The notes below the pieces were generated by a model, which searched no databases, was not told the DNA's origin, and was given only the letters and a program-made list of their open reading frames with translations. Shown here one piece after another: positions 41,895 to 48,740 of a stretch of DNA of 64,000 nt. The position numbers and the translations under genes were made by a program. The DNA lies in contig CALGRX010000020.1 in assembly GCA_937880755.1 (NCBI GenBank), forward strand, positions 124,001 through 188,000, given 5' to 3'. This stretch comes from an uncultured Clostridia bacterium (GTDB lineage Bacteria > Bacillota > Clostridia > Christensenellales > UBA3700). Numbering within the stretch: the stretch's first letter is position 1; the number at the start of each line of letters is the position of its first letter.

Positions 41895-42019
41895 TTTGAC
41901 GTTGAAGATACAAGCAAAACAAGGAGAGTGAGGATAGTGTGAGGGAGCATACTTGTTGTATGTGACCGACACGCTACCGCAAACTCGACACAGTATTGCG
42001 ACGCATATCCGCCGTCAAA
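41895..42019 (+). mobile_element. MITE-like non-coding element, copy 2
   Basis: Complete 125-base copy. The left end TTTGACGTTGAAGATAC and the complement of the right end TTTGACGGCGGATATGC are imperfect inverted repeats. The central hairpin is CATAC-TTGTT-GTATG (41948-41962), a compensated change relative to CGTAC/GTACG of copy 1. The right end touches the stop codon of the 42020-42736 gene. Confidence 0.65.
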
Positions 42020-42736
42020 TCAAATAACGGCGAAAGATTCGAGTATATTACGCAAAACCTTAACGTACGACTTGAGCGGACGATAACTCTCAAAAAGGCT
42101 GTCCAAGCCTATCCATACGACTTGGATCATGCGAGAATTGCTGATTTCGATGGAATAGTAGAAGCCCTCGAGCATTGTCATATAGTCTGCTCTCTTCTTT
42201 TCTTTGAGGGTACGGTCGGACATGACGACTTCTTTCATAGCCGAGATATAGGGATAGATTTGCTCCTTGATATTGTCGGAGAGAGGTACGTCCTTGACGG
42301 AGGACACGTCGGGAGTTTCTTCGGCTAAATCGTCTTGAAGCACCAAAGCAAAGGCTTCGATATAGGGCTCGATGACGCTCTTGCAAAAGGTTTTGTAGCC
42401 CTCTTCGTAGTCGGACACACCGTAATATTTGATGAAAAATGCGTTGAGGTTGAGTTGGCTACGGTCAATCTCAAACAACATACCCGTGACGAGAGCGACA
42501 ATCTTCTTTTTGGAAGAAGGCAGTCTAAAGCTTGCACCCGACGAGGCGAGCTCGAACTCGTCGCGATAATTGAAGCCTTGGTTGCACTTGGCAACAAAGT
42601 CTATAAGACAAGGGGTGGACGCTACGTATCTAAGCAGGCGCATAATATAATTGCCCGACATTACGTACTTGCTAGCAATAATCTCGTGGCATCTCATAGA
42701 AAATATTTGGTATGCTTGTTGCGTTTCTGCGTTCAT
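42020..42736 (-). CDS. Hypothetical protein, 238 residues
   Basis: No family is recognised. The protein is soluble, mostly helical by composition, with Tyr-, Ile- and Leu-rich segments (YVMSGNYIMRLLRYVASTP near 27-45; FYYSIEISNSRMIQVVWIG near the C-terminus) and no signal peptide or metal motif. The size and all-helical look recall TetR-type ligand-binding domains, but I see no DNA-binding N-terminus. AAGGAG lies five bases before the ATG at 42736 (an in-frame GTG two codons earlier is too close to that site). It is divergent from the HPr-like gene. Confidence 0.75.
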   Translation of the reverse strand: MNAETQQAYQIFSMRCHEIIASKYVMSGNYIMRLLRYVASTPCLIDFVAKCNQGFNYRDEFELASSGASFRLPSSKKKIVALVTGMLFEIDRSQLNLNAFFIKYYGVSDYEEGYKTFCKSVIEPYIEAFALVLQDDLAEETPDVSSVKDVPLSDNIKEQIYPYISAMKEVVMSDRTLKEKKRADYMTMLEGFYYSIEISNSRMIQVVWIGLDSLFESYRPLKSYVKVLRNILESFAVI

Positions 42737-42818
42737 AATCACTCCTTGGCTTTTATTATAGAATAAACAGCCAAAATAATCAACAAAAATTTATTGACTA
42801 GGCGTGCGAAGTATTTTA

Positions 42819-42847
42819 TTGCTTTTTGCAATAATATGTATTATAAT
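42819..42847 (+). promoter_or_regulatory. Promoter of the HPr-like/DUF4364 operon
   Basis: TTGCTT (42819-42824), 17 bases, TATAAT (42842-42847), 30 bases upstream of the HPr-like start. Confidence 0.75.
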
Positions 42848-42877
42848 ATTGATAATCAATAATTTTGGAGATAGACT

Positions 42878-43105
42878 ATGAAATCGGTTTCTGTTTTACT
42901 CAATACCACCGACAGCGTAAAGAGCTTTGTCGAGTTGCTGACAAAATACGACTACGAAATGGACCTGAGAAGCGGAAGATACGTCGTTGACGCCAAATCT
43001 ATCCTAGGTATTTTTTCGCTTGACCTCAACCATCCCGTCGTGCTTGAAATTTATGCCGACGAGTGTGACGAATTGCTAAATAAGCTACAACCTTTTATCG
43101 ACTGA
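42878..43105 (+). CDS. HPr-like protein lacking the phosphocarrier His but keeping the regulatory Ser (Crh-like)
   Basis: The 75-residue protein aligns with HPr over its length. The HPr segment KSIMGVMSL with Ser46 corresponds to KSILGIFSL here, so the HprK target Ser is retained. The GIHARPA segment with the phosphocarrier His15 is replaced by TTDSVKSF, so it cannot pass phosphate in the PTS. This pattern is that of Bacillus Crh, which acts only as a CcpA cofactor or regulator. A GGAGAT site precedes the ATG. hprK lies 1.1 kb downstream on the other strand. Regulation of carbon flow is inferred; phosphorylation is not shown. Confidence 0.8.
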   Translation: MKSVSVLLNTTDSVKSFVELLTKYDYEMDLRSGRYVVDAKSILGIFSLDLNHPVVLEIYADECDELLNKLQPFID

Positions 43106-43110
43106 TCGCT

Positions 43111-43629
43111 ATGTTTGACCAACAATCAATCAACAAGCTGATATTGCTGTATATCTTCGACAAGATGGACGTGCCGCTACAAGAGAACATCATAGTCGAG
43201 ATGGCTACGGAAAATAATTGGATAAATTATATGGAATGCAAAGAAAGCCTTGCAGACCTTATCAAAACGAGTTTCGTCGCCAATATCTCGCCTAGAAGCA
43301 GTACACCTAGATATACTATTACCAGCGACGGCAGAGAGTGTCTAAATCATTTCTATACCAATATCAACTCGTCGGTGCGTGACGATATTACGGATATTAT
43401 CAAAAAAAATCGTATGACGTATCGTAAGAAGCAAGACTACTTCTCCGACTATTACAAGAACGCCGACGGCACCTATACCGTCGTACTAAAAATCGAGTCC
43501 AATACCATGCCGCTGATGGAGCTAAAACTCAATATCCAAAACCGCAATACCGCCAAGTGGATATTCAAAAATTGGGCGGATAAAGCTCCTCAAGTGTATG
43601 AATTTATACAAGAAAATCTAGTAGATTGA
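43111..43629 (+). CDS. DUF4364 family protein, winged-helix-like regulator
   Basis: The 172-residue protein matches DUF4364 of Clostridia. It starts with a helix-turn-helix-like segment (SINKLILLYIFDKMDVPLQE; then a second helix and RYTITSDGRECL as the wing), as in PadR-like winged helices. The C-terminal half is an alpha/beta domain with TYTVVLKIESNTMPLMELKL. Its target is unknown. It starts five bases after the HPr-like stop and has no good ribosome site of its own, so translation is probably coupled. Pairing with a Crh-like protein hints at a regulatory unit. Confidence 0.85.
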   Translation: MFDQQSINKLILLYIFDKMDVPLQENIIVEMATENNWINYMECKESLADLIKTSFVANISPRSSTPRYTITSDGRECLNHFYTNINSSVRDDITDIIKKNRMTYRKKQDYFSDYYKNADGTYTVVLKIESNTMPLMELKLNIQNRNTAKWIFKNWADKAPQVYEFIQENLVD

Positions 43630-43669
43630 TATTAGAATTAAGCATACCTACTCCCCATATGGTGTATCT

Positions 43670-43900
43670 ATGAGATTAGTAGATGCTGTTTATGCAAGAA
43701 TTATTGAATTGGTAAAAGAAAGACAAATCTCCGTAATGCTTTGGCAATTCTAAGTGGTGTACCTCGTCCTACCATTGTTACGATGACTAGAAGCAACCGT
43801 TAAACTTTCGACGATTTATGGCATTTGCAACGGACTGAAAATCTCTTTGTAGGACTTTTTCAACTCTCCGTTGTTTAGTCCCGAAAATATTACCGATTGA
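43670..43900 (+). pseudogene. Decayed XRE-family transcriptional regulator
   Basis: The three-frame reading gives the pieces MRLVDAVYARIIELVKERQISV, then ALAILSGVPRPTIV, then KLSTIYGICNGLKIS-DFFNSPLF, the canonical order of a small Cro/C1-type HTH protein of about 75 residues (pieces abbreviated). Lesions are a one-base loss near 43731 (GTAATGCT where GTAAATGCT is expected), a second frameshift near 43798 and a TAG in place of a Lys codon at about 43852. The product would be non-functional. All changes are small, so decay looks recent. Confidence 0.85.
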
Positions 43901-43916
43901 CAAATTAATCAAAAAA

Positions 43917-43947
43917 AACGACCTTACAAATAATTAAGGTCGTTATT
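43917..43947 (-). terminator. Terminator of the hprK operon
   Basis: AACGACCTTA/TAAGGTCGTT inverted repeat; the minus-strand side is followed by TTTTTTTT, the plus side only by ATTTG. Confidence 0.8.
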
Positions 43948-44023
43948 TGATCGAAGTTGCAAATAAAGCCTAATTGCTACAATTTATCGAAAATCACTAT
44001 CGAAAATGCAGTAAATTATGCTT

Positions 44024-44203
44024 TTACCAATCTTCTTTGTGAGATAGCTTGATATCGGTATAAAATTCTTTGTACTTGCGTTTGAAGGCTTCGGGGTCGG
44101 ACTCGTAGTCCTCGGCGTCGTAGAGAGAACAAAACTCTGCAAATATATCGTCGCAGTCTTCGTCGAGCCTTTCGGCAAGCTTCATCATTTCGTAATTGGT
44201 CAT
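44024..44203 (-). CDS. Small acidic protein downstream of hprK, 59 residues
   Basis: The frame from ATG 44203 to TAA 44024 encodes a 59-residue acidic protein (MTNYEMMKLAERLDEDCDDI..., ending LSHKEDW). It contains two Cys, is rich in Asp, Glu and Tyr, and is probably helical. GGAGTAAGG just before the ATG and a spacing of four bases from the hprK stop support translation. No family is recognised. It is the third gene of the HAD-hprK operon and could be a partner of HprK, which is only a guess from position. Confidence 0.75.
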   Translation of the reverse strand: MTNYEMMKLAERLDEDCDDIFAEFCSLYDAEDYESDPEAFKRKYKEFYTDIKLSHKEDW

Positions 44204-44207
44204 AACC

Positions 44208-45149
44208 TTACTCCGTTATCTTGGCGTTGTTCATAAGTTCTTTGAGAGGATCGTAGCCAAACTCTTTGAGACGGAAGTTCCTTGCGGCAACTTCTACGAC
44301 TATGGCAAGGTTTCTACCCGGCATAACGGGCAATACGATTTTTGGCTTTTTGATACCCAATATGGTGGTTTCGCTTTGATTTTTGCCAAGTCTTTCAACT
44401 CCACCCATATTGTCCTTCCACTTTTGAAGTTCTATAACCAAGTGGATATCTTCGCTGTCCAGCACCGCTCCCACACCGTAAAGTCTACGCACGTCAATGA
44501 TACCTATACCCCTTACTTCCATAAAGAACTTGATATTGTCGGGCGCTCTACCCACGAGTTCGTTGTTGACCTTTTTGATAATTACGGCGTCGTCGGCAAC
44601 CAAACGGTGTCCTCTATGCACGAGTTCCAACGCCGTTTCGCTCTTACCAAGTCCGCTGTCGCCCGTTATCAACACGCCCGTACCGCTGATATCAAGCAAG
44701 GTGCCGTGGCAAGATATGCTAGGTGCAAGTAAGTTTTGAAGATAATCGGCAACTGTGGTGTTGAGCTGTGTGGTCGTGCAAGCCGACTGCAAAACGGGAA
44801 TATTGTTTTTGCGAAAAACCTCGATTGCCGTTGCGTCGGGTTGCAACTGCCTAGCGTAGACTATGCAAGGAATCTCTTTGGTACATATTCTCTCGGTGGT
44901 CTTGCGTTTGTTTTCGCTATCGAGAGAGTCAAAATAATAGTGCTCGGCAAAGCCTACGAGTTGCACTCTGCCCGCGCCGAAATAGTCCTCGAAGCCTGCT
45001 AGCAATAGCCCCGGACGATTGACTAGCATAGAAGTAAAGGTTACGTCGTCGTCCTCGTTGCCTACGATAATATTGAGACCGCAAGCCTTGCAAAACTGTC
45101 CGAGCTTGACTGTCTTGACTACGAGTTCTTCTTCCATATTTACTGCCAT
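44208..45149 (-). CDS. hprK: HPr kinase/phosphorylase
   Basis: The 313-residue bifunctional enzyme phosphorylates and dephosphorylates Ser46 of HPr and Crh. Walker A is GDSGLGKSE (163-171) and the HprK signature is EVRGIGIIDVRRLYG near residue 211. HRLVADDAV precedes it. The start is the ATG at 45149 with GGAGG five bases upstream; the frame to 45182 runs into the HAD gene. It lies 11 bases after the HAD gene. The presence of a Crh-like protein nearby suggests control of catabolite repression even if a PTS is absent. Confidence 0.95.
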   Translation of the reverse strand: MAVNMEEELVVKTVKLGQFCKACGLNIIVGNEDDDVTFTSMLVNRPGLLLAGFEDYFGAGRVQLVGFAEHYYFDSLDSENKRKTTERICTKEIPCIVYARQLQPDATAIEVFRKNNIPVLQSACTTTQLNTTVADYLQNLLAPSISCHGTLLDISGTGVLITGDSGLGKSETALELVHRGHRLVADDAVIIKKVNNELVGRAPDNIKFFMEVRGIGIIDVRRLYGVGAVLDSEDIHLVIELQKWKDNMGGVERLGKNQSETTILGIKKPKIVLPVMPGRNLAIVVEVAARNFRLKEFGYDPLKELMNNAKITE

Positions 45150-45160
45150 ATTATCCTCCG

Positions 45161-45979
45161 TCAGGCTTGCTCTTCTAAGCAAAACTTATAAATTATTTGC
45201 GCAATAGCGTCTTCGTCGTTGGACACGCTGACAAAATCCGCCTTGTTCTTGGTCACGTCAAAGGCGTTGGCTGTGGCTATGCCCAAGCCCGCCGTCTGTA
45301 TCATAGAAATATCGTTTTCGCTATCGCCCACGGCAATTACTTCGTCAAGACTCCAATTGTGCATTTTGCACACTTCTCTCACGGCGCTACCCTTGTTGAT
45401 ACCAAAGGGCAAAAACTCTACTATCACGGGTTTGGAACGGCACATAACCACCCTATCGCCGAATTGTCGTCTTGCCTCATCGATAAGTTGAGGGGCTTTG
45501 TCGGGGGCTATGAGCGCAATGAGTTTCATAGGCGGATTGCTACCCAAAAGAAAATCGTGCAAAGTCTTGCCCGTCACGTTGTAAGATATCTGACATATCA
45601 TGGCGAAGTTGTCGGTATATGGGTTTTTGTATTGCACGCAACACTCGTCGTCCACGTAAGCCATGCCGACTAAGTCTTTGCGCTCGTCCAAAAAATCCGC
45701 CACTTCCAAAGCCAAGGAGGGCTCGAAAAAATTGCTGTATTTTAGTTTCCTCGTCTCGATATCGTATACGCCCGCGCCTTGGTAGCATATCAAATCGCCA
45801 CGCAAGCCAAGCTCTTTGGCTTTGGGCAAAATAGACTGAAATAGTCTGCCCGTTGCGAGAATAAAGTGTCCGCCCGCCTCTATATAGCGTTGGATTGCAT
45901 CCTTGTTGGCTTGAGATATCGTATAGTCGCTACGATATAGAGTGCCGTCAAAATCACTAAAAATTGCCTTGTATTTCAT
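45161..45979 (-). CDS. Cof-type HAD-superfamily sugar/nucleotide phosphatase
   Basis: The 272-residue protein shows motif I FSDFDGTLYRSD (residues 7-18; nucleophile Asp and acid Asp), motif II in ILATGR, and motifs III-IV in NKGSAVREVC and AVGDSENDISMI. The cap type is that of Cof/YidA enzymes, which dephosphorylate sugar phosphates or cofactors broadly; the substrate cannot be assigned. The ATG at 45979 lies nine bases after the -10 of a TTGACA/TACAAT promoter with no ribosome site, so a leader of only two to three bases is expected. Confidence 0.9.
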   Translation of the reverse strand: MKYKAIFSDFDGTLYRSDYTISQANKDAIQRYIEAGGHFILATGRLFQSILPKAKELGLRGDLICYQGAGVYDIETRKLKYSNFFEPSLALEVADFLDERKDLVGMAYVDDECCVQYKNPYTDNFAMICQISYNVTGKTLHDFLLGSNPPMKLIALIAPDKAPQLIDEARRQFGDRVVMCRSKPVIVEFLPFGINKGSAVREVCKMHNWSLDEVIAVGDSENDISMIQTAGLGIATANAFDVTKNKADFVSVSNDEDAIAQIIYKFCLEEQA

Positions 45980-45988
45980 AATACTTAT

Positions 45989-46017
45989 ATTGTATATCCT
46001 TTGTGATAATATGTCAA
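45989..46017 (-). promoter_or_regulatory. Promoter of the HAD-hprK operon, near-leaderless
   Basis: TTGACA (46012-46017), 17 bases, TACAAT (45989-45994) on the minus strand. The -35 overlaps the uvrC stop codon; nine bases separate the -10 from the HAD start. Confidence 0.75.
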
Positions 46018-47861
46018 TCTTCCGACGTATCGCCTAGGTGAAAATGCTCGTATATCGCTATTGCGGTAGGTCTATCCATACCCTTGACGAGCAACAAGTC
46101 CTCTATGCTTGCGTTGCGAATATTGTCCATAGTCCTAAAAGCTTGTATGAGCCGTTTTTGCTTGGTTTCGCCCACACCCGCTATATCGGTAAGTCTGCTC
46201 TTGGTCTGGGTGCGTTTACGCTCGTTGCGGTGAAATGTTATGGCAAATCTATGTGCCTCGTCCCTTATGCGCTGGACGAGCTTGAGGGCGTAACTGTTGC
46301 GTGGCAAAAGCACCGATTGCGATTGACCCGGGAAGAATATCTCCTCTTCGCTCTTGGCAAGACCTACGATTTCTACACCGCTAAGCCCCGCTTTCTCTAC
46401 CTCTTGCATGACGCTGCTGAGTTGTCCCTTGCCACCGTCTATGATGATAAGGTCGGGACGTGAAGAAAAGGATTCGTCTTTTTCCTGCTCGTCTAGTAGG
46501 CGAGATATCCTACGTCTAAGCACTTCTTGGAGACTCTCGAAGTCGTTGTTGCCCTCTACCGTCTTGATATGGAACTTGCGATAGTGCGATTTGGCAGGTT
46601 GTCCGTTGATAAACACCACCATCGAACCTACCTTGTTGGTGCCCGATATATGCGATATGTCGTAGCATTCCATGCGAATAGGCATACGGGAGAGCTTGAG
46701 AAATTCTTGAAGTTGTATCATTGCGCCCACCGTCATATTGTCTTGACGTTCTTTGAGCGACAGCGACTTGTCGAGATAGTCGCAAGCGTTGCTCATTGCC
46801 ATATCTACGAGTTGCTTGCGCACACCTTGATGAGGGGTGATGACGTTGACCTTCTTGCCCTTCTTCTCGCCAATGTATTCCGCCAAAACGTCGGCGTCTT
46901 CGAGTGCAACGCTTGTGATAACTTCTTGCGGAATATACGGCACACCGTCGTAATAGCGCAGGATATAGTTGGATAGACTGTCTTGCTCGGTTAGGCTAAG
47001 ACTGTCCACGACTTGTTTGTCCGAGCCCACCAGCTTGCCCGCTCTGACGAAAAGCGTGGATACCACGACGTTGAGCCCGTTGGAAGCAATGGCAAATACG
47101 TCGAGGTCAAAATCCTTAGGCAAAGCCGTCACTTGACGACGGATAAGTTTGTCGAGCACGGCGAGTTTTTGCTTATACATCAAGGCAATCTCGTATTCCG
47201 TCTGCTCGGACGCCTCTTTCATTTTGCGTGTAAGAATATTAGCCACCGACTTGTCATTGCCTTGCAAAAAAGCCACGACTTTGGCTATCGTTTCGGCGTA
47301 TTGCTCGGGCGTCTCGTACCCCATACAAGGCGCTTTGCACCTGCCTATGTGATAATTGAGGCAAGGTCTGTGCCCTTTGGGTGGCTTAGACATATCGATA
47401 CCACACGAGCGCAAAGGAAAAGCCGAATAGATGAGATCGACTATCTCCTTGGAAGTAATGCCTTGCATATAAGGTCCGAAGTATTTAGCTCCGTCGTTTT
47501 TGAGCTTGCGTACCACTTCAACCTTGGGATAGGCTTGCTTGGTATTGATTTTGATAAAAGGATAACTCTTGTCGTCTTTGAGAAGTATATTGTAAGGCGG
47601 TTGGTGCTTTTTGATGAGGTTGTTCTCGAGCACCAAAGCCTCTATCTCGTTGCGAGTGATGATGTATTCAAAATCGGCAATTTTGGACACCATAATGAGC
47701 ACCTTGTCGGTCTTGCCGACGGGTGAACCGAAGTACTGAGTAACCCTCTTTTTGAGATTGCGAGCCTTGCCGACATACAAAATCTGTCTGTCGGCGGAAT
47801 ACATTATATAAACTCCGCTGTTTTCGGGTAAATCCTTGACCTTTTGCCTAATCAAATCCAT
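46014..47861 (-). CDS. uvrC: Excinuclease ABC subunit C
   Basis: The 615-residue nuclease makes the dual incisions in nucleotide excision repair. It has the N-terminal GIY-YIG domain (GVYIMYSADRQILYVGKARN, residues 16-35), a UVR coiled-coil domain (LTRKMKEASEQTEYEIALMYKQ near 210), the RNase H-like domain with YDISHISG, and the C-terminal helix-hairpin-helix pair (LTDIAGVGETKQKRL). Length is normal. No ribosome site is present; the -10 of its promoter ends six bases before the ATG at 47861, so the mRNA is predicted leaderless. Confidence 0.96.
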   Translation of the reverse strand: MDLIRQKVKDLPENSGVYIMYSADRQILYVGKARNLKKRVTQYFGSPVGKTDKVLIMVSKIADFEYIITRNEIEALVLENNLIKKHQPPYNILLKDDKSYPFIKINTKQAYPKVEVVRKLKNDGAKYFGPYMQGITSKEIVDLIYSAFPLRSCGIDMSKPPKGHRPCLNYHIGRCKAPCMGYETPEQYAETIAKVVAFLQGNDKSVANILTRKMKEASEQTEYEIALMYKQKLAVLDKLIRRQVTALPKDFDLDVFAIASNGLNVVVSTLFVRAGKLVGSDKQVVDSLSLTEQDSLSNYILRYYDGVPYIPQEVITSVALEDADVLAEYIGEKKGKKVNVITPHQGVRKQLVDMAMSNACDYLDKSLSLKERQDNMTVGAMIQLQEFLKLSRMPIRMECYDISHISGTNKVGSMVVFINGQPAKSHYRKFHIKTVEGNNDFESLQEVLRRRISRLLDEQEKDESFSSRPDLIIIDGGKGQLSSVMQEVEKAGLSGVEIVGLAKSEEEIFFPGQSQSVLLPRNSYALKLVQRIRDEAHRFAITFHRNERKRTQTKSRLTDIAGVGETKQKRLIQAFRTMDNIRNASIEDLLLVKGMDRPTAIAIYEHFHLGDTSED

Positions 47862-47867
47862 AAGGAT

Positions 47868-47896
47868 ATTATATCATACTTTGGCTGTCGATACAA
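47868..47896 (-). promoter_or_regulatory. uvrC promoter, predicted leaderless
   Basis: TTGTAT (47891-47896), 17 bases, TATAAT (47868-47873) on the minus strand; exactly six bases to the uvrC ATG. Confidence 0.75.
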
Positions 47897-47899
47897 TAA

Positions 47900-48256
47900 T
47901 TAAACGTACTTTCCGTTGGACGTGTTGAGATTGTTGACCCCCGTCATCATTACTTCGTTGACGTAAGGGTTGACGATGCGATAAAAGACGATTTTGCCCA
48001 CCCGCCTATCCGCCACTATTCGAGCGTCGCGGAGAAGTTTGAGCTGATGAGATACGGTGGTTTGGTTGAGTCCCAACAATATGCACACGTCACATACGCA
48101 AAGTTCCGTCACGGCAAGCACCGACAGTATCTTGAGCCTCGTGCTGTCGCTAAATATAAAATAAAAATCGGCTATTCCCTTGACAGCTCCGTTGGGCGGA
48201 ATGTAGCTCCTAATAGATTGTTCTTCACTCTCCGTCAACGTCAAACACCCGCGCAT
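47900..48256 (-). CDS. ArsR/SmtB-family metal-responsive repressor (CadC-type site)
   Basis: The 118-residue winged-helix protein has the recognition-helix pattern LLGLNQTTVSHQLKLLRDARIV. ELCVCD, the alpha-3 metal-binding motif of CadC/ArsR (Cys-x-Cys-Asp), is in TELCVCDVC near residues 48-56. Metals such as Cd, Pb or Zn, or As(III), would release DNA. The start is the ATG at 48256 with GGAGG upstream; an upstream extension to 48319 covers that site. An inverted repeat in the divergent promoter region may be its operator. No metal exporter is adjacent; the Cys-rich protein at 48378 is the divergent neighbour. Confidence 0.88.
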   Translation of the reverse strand: MRGCLTLTESEEQSIRSYIPPNGAVKGIADFYFIFSDSTRLKILSVLAVTELCVCDVCILLGLNQTTVSHQLKLLRDARIVADRRVGKIVFYRIVNPYVNEVMMTGVNNLNTSNGKYV

Positions 48257-48272
48257 AACCCCTCCGTGCAAA

Positions 48273-48306
48273 ATAATATGCCTATTGGTTGATAAGTACA
48301 TATTAT
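48273..48306. promoter_or_regulatory. Inverted repeat between arsR and the Cys-rich gene, candidate operator
   Basis: ATAATATG (48273-48280) and CATATTAT (48299-48306) are perfect 8-base arms separated by 18 bases. The location between divergent genes and next to an ArsR-type repressor suggests an operator; binding is not shown. Confidence 0.5.
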
Positions 48307-48313
48307 CACGGTA

Positions 48314-48341
48314 ACACAATCGTATTTTGTCTCATATTGTA
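48314..48341 (+). promoter_or_regulatory. Possible sigma-K-type promoter of the Cys-rich gene
   Basis: AC (48314-48315), 17 bases, CATATTGTA (48333-48341) fits the Bacillus sigma-K pattern AC-N16-17-CATANNNTA. Only eight positions are specified, so chance is a real possibility. No sigma-A promoter is evident. Confidence 0.4.
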
Positions 48342-48377
48342 AAATAAGAAAAAACATTGAAAATAGGAGGTCAATCT

Positions 48378-48563
48378 ATGGATAATTGCTGCTACTTGTG
48401 GATTATCATCTTACTCTTAAGCTGTTGCTGTGGCGACAATGAAGGAAGATCCGGCAACAACTGTTTCTTCGGCAGAGACGGTGGATGCGACTGTTGCACG
48501 CTCATAATCTTGATACTCATCATCTGCTGCTGTTGTAGAAACGGCGACGACGACGTAATCTAA
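48378..48563 (+). CDS. Cys-rich small membrane-like protein, 61 residues
   Basis: The 61-residue product has 13 Cys and two hydrophobic stretches flanked by Cys clusters: YLWIIILLLSCCCG (6-19) and CTLIILILIICCCCRN (40-55). The middle is a Gly/Asn/Asp-rich loop and the end is acidic. AGGAGG lies seven bases before the ATG at 48378 and the frame is otherwise free of alternatives, which makes it a credible gene. I recall similar Cys-clustered mini-proteins from Clostridia without assigned function. Spore-coat or metal-binding roles are guesses. It has its own terminator. Confidence 0.7.
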   Translation: MDNCCYLWIIILLLSCCCGDNEGRSGNNCFFGRDGGCDCCTLIILILIICCCCRNGDDDVI

Positions 48564-48591
48564 GATACGTATAAGATACATATTATGCTAA

Positions 48592-48624
48592 AATATCCAC
48601 CCCAACCAAGGGTGGATATTTCTT
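48592..48624 (+). terminator. Terminator after the Cys-rich gene
   Basis: 11-bp stem AATATCCACCC/GGGTGGATATT (48592-48602 with 48610-48620) and a weak T run. The rest of the spacer to 48740 shows nothing. Confidence 0.65.
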
Positions 48625-48740
48625 GCAATCGCATATGCGACGAGTTTCACTTAACGGTAAAAAAACGGTATGATTATAGAATTACGTTTTACTCAATCAA
48701 ATATATATTTTTGCCGATACGTATTGCGTTTTTTACTATT

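Noticed and set aside
43984..44178. 64-codon minus-strand frame downstream of hprK
   Set aside because: It overlaps the better-supported 59-residue frame (44024-44203), which has a ribosome site and coupled spacing, and it runs into the terminator.
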